Shown: piece by piece, positions 13,707-16,909 of the stretch
Layout of the letters: the number at the start of each line of letters is the position of its first letter
How positions within the stretch are numbered: the stretch's first letter is position 1
Assembly: GCA_035633255.1 (NCBI GenBank)
Contig: DASQFD010000111.1
Coordinates: 1 to 16,909, forward strand
From: DASQFD01 sp035633255
GTDB taxonomy: Bacteria; Actinomycetota; Actinomycetes; Actinomycetales; Dermatophilaceae
DNA length: 16,909 nucleotides
Reading direction: 5' to 3'
The notes under the pieces: generated by a model
Seen by the model: only the letters and a program-made list of their open reading frames with translations
The model's database searches: none
Told to the model about the DNA's origin: nothing
Made by a program: the position numbers and the translations under genes

Positions 13707-14837
13707 TCACCGCGGCACGCGCGGACGACCGCGCCCGGCCGGCACCTTGCGCCAGCCGTCGCCGTGCCGGGCGACCAGGCCGTCGGCGTCGAGGCGCCCC
13801 AGGGCCGCCAGGATGCTGGCCGGCGCCAGGCCGGTCAGCGCCCGCAGCCGCTCGAGGTCCGCGGGGGACCGCACCGGCACGGCCGACCAGACCGCGTGGC
13901 TCACCGCGTCGAGCTCGCCGTCCGGGGTGACCGGGGCACGGCGCACCGGCGCGAGGTCCAACCCGAGGCGTCCCATCAGGTCGAGCACCTCGGCGGCGTC
14001 CGTGACCAGGGTGGCCCCGTGCGTGCGGACCAGCTCGTGGCATCCCGCCGAGGTCGGCGACGTCACCGGCCCGGGAACCGCGGCGACGTGCCGCAGTGCC
14101 TCCCGGGCGTGGCGGGCGGTGTTCAGCGACCCCGACCGCAGCCCGGCCTCGACGACCACCGTGCCGACGGTCATGGTCGCGATCAGGCGGTTGCGCGCGA
14201 GGAAGCGGCCGCGGTAGGGCGCATGGCCGATCGCCACCTCGCTGACCACCACGCCGTCCTCGGCCACGGCGTCCAGCAGGGTGCGGTGCGCCGCCGGGTA
14301 GGGCCGGTCCACCCCGCAGGCCAGCACGGCCACGGTGGTGCCGTCCACGGCCAGGGCGCCACGGTGCGCCGCCGCGTCGATCCCGAACGCCGCACCCGAG
14401 ACCACCGTCACGCCGCGGTCGGCGAGGTCCGCCCCCAGGTCGTGGGCGACGGTGATGCCGTACTCCGTGGCGGCCCGGGAGCCGACCACCGCCACCGAGC
14501 CGGCGGCGGCCGTCGCCAGGTGGGCCGACCCGCGGACGAACAGGCAGACCGGGGGCACCTCCAGGTCGTCGAGCCCGGTCGGCCAGTCGTCGTCGGAGGG
14601 GACCACGACGCGGGCGTTCGCGCGGGCGACGCCTCGCCACGCGCTCTCGAGGTCCAACGTCGCCAGGCGGGCGTCGAAGCGCCCGTCCGGGACGAGCCGG
14701 CCGGCGGCGAGCCGCTCGAGGGCGCCGATGGCGCCGTGCTCCGCGATCCACCGGGCGACCTCCGGAAGCCCCGGCTCGGCGATCCGGCTCCACGCCAGGC
14801 GAGCGGAGCGGTCGTCCCGGGCGACGCGCGGGTTCAC
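13707..14837 (-). CDS. dprA: DNA processing protein DprA
   Basis: DprA binds incoming single-stranded DNA and loads RecA during natural transformation. The 376-residue protein has an N-terminal helical region, then the Rossmann-like domain with VVGSR (117-121), VSGAAFGIDAAAHRGAL (146-162), FLARNRLIA (212-220) and VVEAGLRSGSLNTARHA (228-244). A C-terminal winged-helix-like segment spans about 305-365. The start GTG (14835-14837) forms GTGA with the stop of the comM remnant, showing ancestral translational coupling. Because comM is now truncated, dprA has lost its normal upstream gene and perhaps its promoter. dprA is also found in bacteria not known to be transformable. Confidence 0.95.
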   Translation of the reverse strand: MNPRVARDDRSARLAWSRIAEPGLPEVARWIAEHGAIGALERLAAGRLVPDGRFDARLATLDLESAWRGVARANARVVVPSDDDWPTGLDDLEVPPVCLFVRGSAHLATAAAGSVAVVGSRAATEYGITVAHDLGADLADRGVTVVSGAAFGIDAAAHRGALAVDGTTVAVLACGVDRPYPAAHRTLLDAVAEDGVVVSEVAIGHAPYRGRFLARNRLIATMTVGTVVVEAGLRSGSLNTARHAREALRHVAAVPGPVTSPTSAGCHELVRTHGATLVTDAAEVLDLMGRLGLDLAPVRRAPVTPDGELDAVSHAVWSAVPVRSPADLERLRALTGLAPASILAALGRLDADGLVARHGDGWRKVPAGRGRPRVPR

Positions 14838-14935
14838 GCCGCCACCCGGGTCGGGCTGCGCAGCGACAGCGCGAGGCCGACGTCCTCCGCCGAGGGGACG
14901 ACCCGGCCGGCCAGGTCCGCCGCCGACCATGCCAG
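14834..14935 (-). pseudogene. comM: 3' remnant of comM/yifB (Mg-chelatase-like ATPase)
   Basis: The frame ending at TGA 14834-14836 reads LAWSAADLAGRVVPSAEDVG then LALSLRSPTRVAA. This matches the C-terminal end of ComM/YifB proteins (…AWTxADLAGR…P…VxxAL…R). The stop overlaps the dprA GTG, as expected for the usual comM-dprA pair. Going upstream the similarity ends at about 14936. The frame stays open to an ATG at 14977, but those residues (MRPLFDLRHSSDHV) do not resemble ComM and the sequence is less GC-rich. The rest of comM is absent from the window, so the gene is broken at its 3' end. Confidence 0.7.
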
Positions 14936-15430
14936 CACGTGGTCTGAGGAATGGCGTAAGTCAAAGAGGGGCCTCATGCCGGCCAGCAGGCAACTTGAGG
15001 GGGCCAACCAACTCGGGGCCGGCTCTCGGCCAGCCGCTCAGCAGGTCCACGATCCATCACTCGACGAGGTGCGCGCCGGTCGTCGAGCGACTCATCATCT
15101 CCAGGACCACTGCCCACCAAGTCCCCAACAAGCTCCGTCGCCACGCCCTAGGTCCTGACTGCGGACGTGCCCCCCATGCAGGCCGAAGCCGCGTCCTATC
15201 GCCCACATAGACGCACCCCGCGGGACGTACGCCCACGTCCTTCAGCTCATGGAGGTCCCTCGGCGATGCTGACAGTCTCCTCAGGTGCGTCGCACGTCTT
15301 CCGCACCCACACACCTGGGCTCCGGCCTCGTCGATGCCCCGCGCGACCGCCCAAGGCGGCAGCTCACCGTCGCCACCTGTGCTGTGCTGCCCTGTGCTCG
15401 AGGAGGACGCTTCCACTTCGGATAGCACGT
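14936..15430. other. Unassigned segment at the left edge of a probable acquired region
   Basis: About 500 bp lack a recognisable gene. Base composition is looser than in the neighbouring genes (for example the AT-richer stretch 14940-14975). An 8-bp inverted repeat (CTCGACGA, 15060-15067; TCGTCGAG, 15080-15087) is present. A 138-codon minus-strand frame (15057-15473) is open but has no recognisable domain; I do not call it a gene. No transposase or integrase remnant was identified. Confidence 0.5.
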
Positions 15431-15470
15431 ACGAGAACTCGAGTCTCGTTGTCATGGTGCGGCGCACCAT
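15431..15470. promoter_or_regulatory. Two dyads upstream of the MFS gene, candidate operators
   Basis: ATGGTGCG-G-CGCACCAT (15454-15470) is a perfect 17-bp palindrome. ACGAGA…TCTCGT (15431-15449) is a second dyad with a 7-nt spacer. They lie about 80-115 bp upstream of the transporter start. Paired dyads of this size before an MFS gene are typical of TetR- or MarR-type repressor sites. A possible promoter (TTGTCG, 17 nt, GACGAT at 15537-15542) lies just before the ATG. Confidence 0.45.
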
Positions 15471-15547
15471 CACGCACGGCGCTCGTCATCGCCCGGGGAG
15501 TGTTCCCGAACTGTTGTCGACCGGGGCGGGGGCTGGGACGATTCCCC

Positions 15548-16834
15548 ATGTCCGAGGTGTCCCCAGCGCGTCTGCTCACCCGGTCGTTCATTCTGCTCTC
15601 ACTTGCCGACCTGGCCTACTTCACTGCCGGCGGGATGCTGTTGGGCACCACGCCCATCTTCGCAAGCCGGGTGTTGGACGCCGACACCGTCGGGGTCGGG
15701 GTCGCGATGGGTTCGTTCAGCCTGACAACTTTGGTGCTGCGTCCATGGGTCGGGCGGGCAGCCGATCGTCGGGGCGTCAAACCCGTCATGCTGGCCGGGG
15801 CCGCTGCCTTCGCGGTGTTGACGGTGGGCCACTTCCTCGTCGATGACCTGCTGGGCCTGACGCTACTGCGGCTCCTGCTCGGGGCAGCCGAGGCCCTCTT
15901 CTTCGTGGCCGGGTTCGCTGCGCTGGCACATCTGGCCCCGCAGGGTAGGGCTGGCGAGGCGCTGAGCCTGAACTCGCTGGCGTTGTTCGCCGGGCTGGCC
16001 GCCGGCCCGCCCGTAGCCCAGTGGGCCAGCGAGGCGCACGGCCTGGGCCTGGTCTGGGTGGCGGTGGCGGGCCTGTGTGGCGTCGCCGCCGTACTGGTGG
16101 CGCTGCTGCCGCGGGTCGGGCCCACCGTTGCGCCCGGAGCACCCGCCACCCCGCTAATCCACCGCCCAAGCCTGCGACCCGGCGTCGCCCTGCTCGCCGG
16201 GATGGTGGTCAGTTCGGCGTTCCTGGGGTTCGCGGGGCTGTACGCCCAGCAGCTGTCCATCCAGGCCTGGAGCCTGGTCCTGGGCACCTACGGGGCCACG
16301 GTCGTCATCTGCCGCGTCGCACTGGCCAAAGTGCCCGATCGCGTCGGTCCCCGCCGGCTGGCCGCCCTCGCCCTGGGGCTTCAGGCGGTGGCGCTGATGG
16401 GCCTGTGGGCCATCCGCCACCCAGCGGGCCTGTTCGGTGCGGCCGCTGTGGTGGGCGTTGGGGTGGCGCTCCTGACGCCTGCCGTGTTCGCCGAGGTCAT
16501 GGGCCACCTGCCCCCCGGCGAGACGGGGGCGGCCGCGGCAACGACGAGCATGTTCATTGACGTGGGGCTCAGCGCCGGCCCGGTCCTGCTGGGCCTGCTC
16601 GCCGCCGGAGCAGGACTCCCAGGAGCATTCCTGCTCCTCACGCTGCTGCCCCTGGCCGGGATGGTCTCATTGCGGCGCCCCGGACGAGCGGGAGGGCGTA
16701 GCCGGCCGAGCCGGGGGCGACGGGAGCAGCTCCCGTGGCGAATGTCAGCGTGGCGAGCTCGCCGTGCGCGAGGGCGTACACGCGGAGCCTCCCGGCGGGG
16801 TCGCGGGCCACGGTGGCCGAACCCTCGCCGCTGA
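15548..16834 (+). CDS. MFS transporter with a foreign read-through tail
   Basis: The frame gives 428 residues; residues 1-374 are a 12-helix major facilitator. Motif A is clear (GRAADRRGVKPVM, 69-81) after helix 2, and a GPPVAQW segment (153-159) lies in helix 5. A loop at about 188-210 separates the two halves. The substrate is unknown; drug/metabolite efflux is the common role of this type. Codons such as TCA, CTT, ACT, TTG and GCA are more frequent than in neighbouring genes, and the octamer GGCATACC is absent, suggesting transfer. After about residue 378 the sequence becomes Arg/Gly-rich (GRAGGRSRPSRGRREQ…) and is antisense to the next gene, so the native stop has probably been lost. The ATG at 15548 is the first codon fitting the MFS N-terminus. 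Confidence 0.85.
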   Translation: MSEVSPARLLTRSFILLSLADLAYFTAGGMLLGTTPIFASRVLDADTVGVGVAMGSFSLTTLVLRPWVGRAADRRGVKPVMLAGAAAFAVLTVGHFLVDDLLGLTLLRLLLGAAEALFFVAGFAALAHLAPQGRAGEALSLNSLALFAGLAAGPPVAQWASEAHGLGLVWVAVAGLCGVAAVLVALLPRVGPTVAPGAPATPLIHRPSLRPGVALLAGMVVSSAFLGFAGLYAQQLSIQAWSLVLGTYGATVVICRVALAKVPDRVGPRRLAALALGLQAVALMGLWAIRHPAGLFGAAAVVGVGVALLTPAVFAEVMGHLPPGETGAAAATTSMFIDVGLSAGPVLLGLLAAGAGLPGAFLLLTLLPLAGMVSLRRPGRAGGRSRPSRGRREQLPWRMSAWRARRARGRTRGASRRGRGPRWPNPRR

Positions 16835-16909
16835 GCTGGTCCCAGACCGCGGTGGTGGCATCCACGTAGGGGACACCTGCGCTGTCCACCGTGATCTGCA
16901 GGTACCCGA
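16638..16909 (-). CDS. C-terminal part of an unidentified protein, possibly a secreted beta-propeller
   Basis: The frame enters from the right edge and ends at TGA 16638-16640, giving 90 residues. ITVDSAGVPYVDATTAVWDQ and ATVARDPAGRLRVYALAHGE look like beta-strand-rich coding sequence and recall the repeat strands of bacterial propeller domains, though I cannot assign the family. The last ten codons (MRPSRPGAAA) are antisense to the MFS helix-12 region and unlike the rest, so the true C-terminus was probably lost at about 16675-16690. It is not related to ComM, although it lies where the missing part of comM would be expected. Confidence 0.6.
   Translation of the reverse strand, partial: GYLQITVDSAGVPYVDATTAVWDQLSGEGSATVARDPAGRLRVYALAHGELATLTFATGAAPVAPGSAGYALPLVRGAAMRPSRPGAAA

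Noticed and set aside
14936..14977. Insertion-sequence end at the comM junction
   Set aside because: No matching inverted terminal repeat, target duplication or transposase was found in the window.
10797..15158. Very long plus-strand open frame opposite DUF2237, DUF3152, xerC and dprA
   Set aside because: It is an antisense shadow caused by high GC: Arg/Gly/Pro-rich with no domain, while the minus strand holds well-conserved families.
15057..15473. 138-codon minus-strand frame before the MFS gene, considered as a divergent regulator
   Set aside because: No helix-turn-helix or other domain is visible and codon use is not convincing. Its first codons coincide with the operator-like palindrome.

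Overview
The window reads as chromosome of a very GC-rich actinobacterium. The gene order, the strong G/C preference at third codon positions, frequent GTG starts and probable leaderless genes suggest Micrococcales, perhaps near Intrasporangiaceae/Ornithinimicrobiaceae. That placement is an inference from gene content. No rRNA, tRNA, CRISPR array or transposase was found.

Layout. Positions 2-148 (+) hold the tail of an unidentified gene. The minus strand from about 200 to 7401 is the conserved translation/envelope block. Read in its own direction it runs rpsB (S2), tsf (EF-Ts), a strong terminator-like hairpin, then a second unit: a probable 43-residue small protein, pyrH (UMP kinase), frr (ribosome recycling factor), cdsA (CDP-diglyceride synthase), rlmN (rRNA/tRNA methyltransferase) and an epoxide-hydrolase-like alpha/beta hydrolase. 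From 7718 to 11214 lies a less conserved group: a TreT-like GT4 glycosyltransferase (-), a divergent DapC-like aminotransferase (+) and an exported M23-type protein (+). From 11232 to 14837 on the minus strand are a DUF2237 protein, a membrane-anchored DUF3152 putative metalloprotease, xerC and dprA.

Upstream of dprA only the last 33 codons of a comM/yifB-like gene remain. The rest is replaced by about 600 bp of unrecognised DNA and an MFS transporter with looser codon use. The transporter's frame then runs antisense into the 3' end of a partial, possibly secreted-protein gene that leaves the window. Both ends of this segment look like recombination joints, so about 14.94-16.68 kb is probably acquired or rearranged DNA.

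Most genes are housekeeping: translation (rpsB, tsf, frr, rlmN), nucleotide and phospholipid synthesis (pyrH, cdsA), chromosome resolution (xerC) and DNA processing in transformation (dprA).

The most unusual signals are not classical genes. (1) The octamer GGCATACC/GGTATGCC occurs 11 times in the first 11.2 kb, including an inverted pair that forms the tsf terminator, and is absent from the rest. (2) A small coding-like ORF and 17-bp tandem repeats lie in the pyrH leader. (3) A 34-bp perfect palindrome abuts a 12-bp minisatellite at the start of the DUF3152 gene. (4) The comM gene is broken. I did not find a complete new multigene system.
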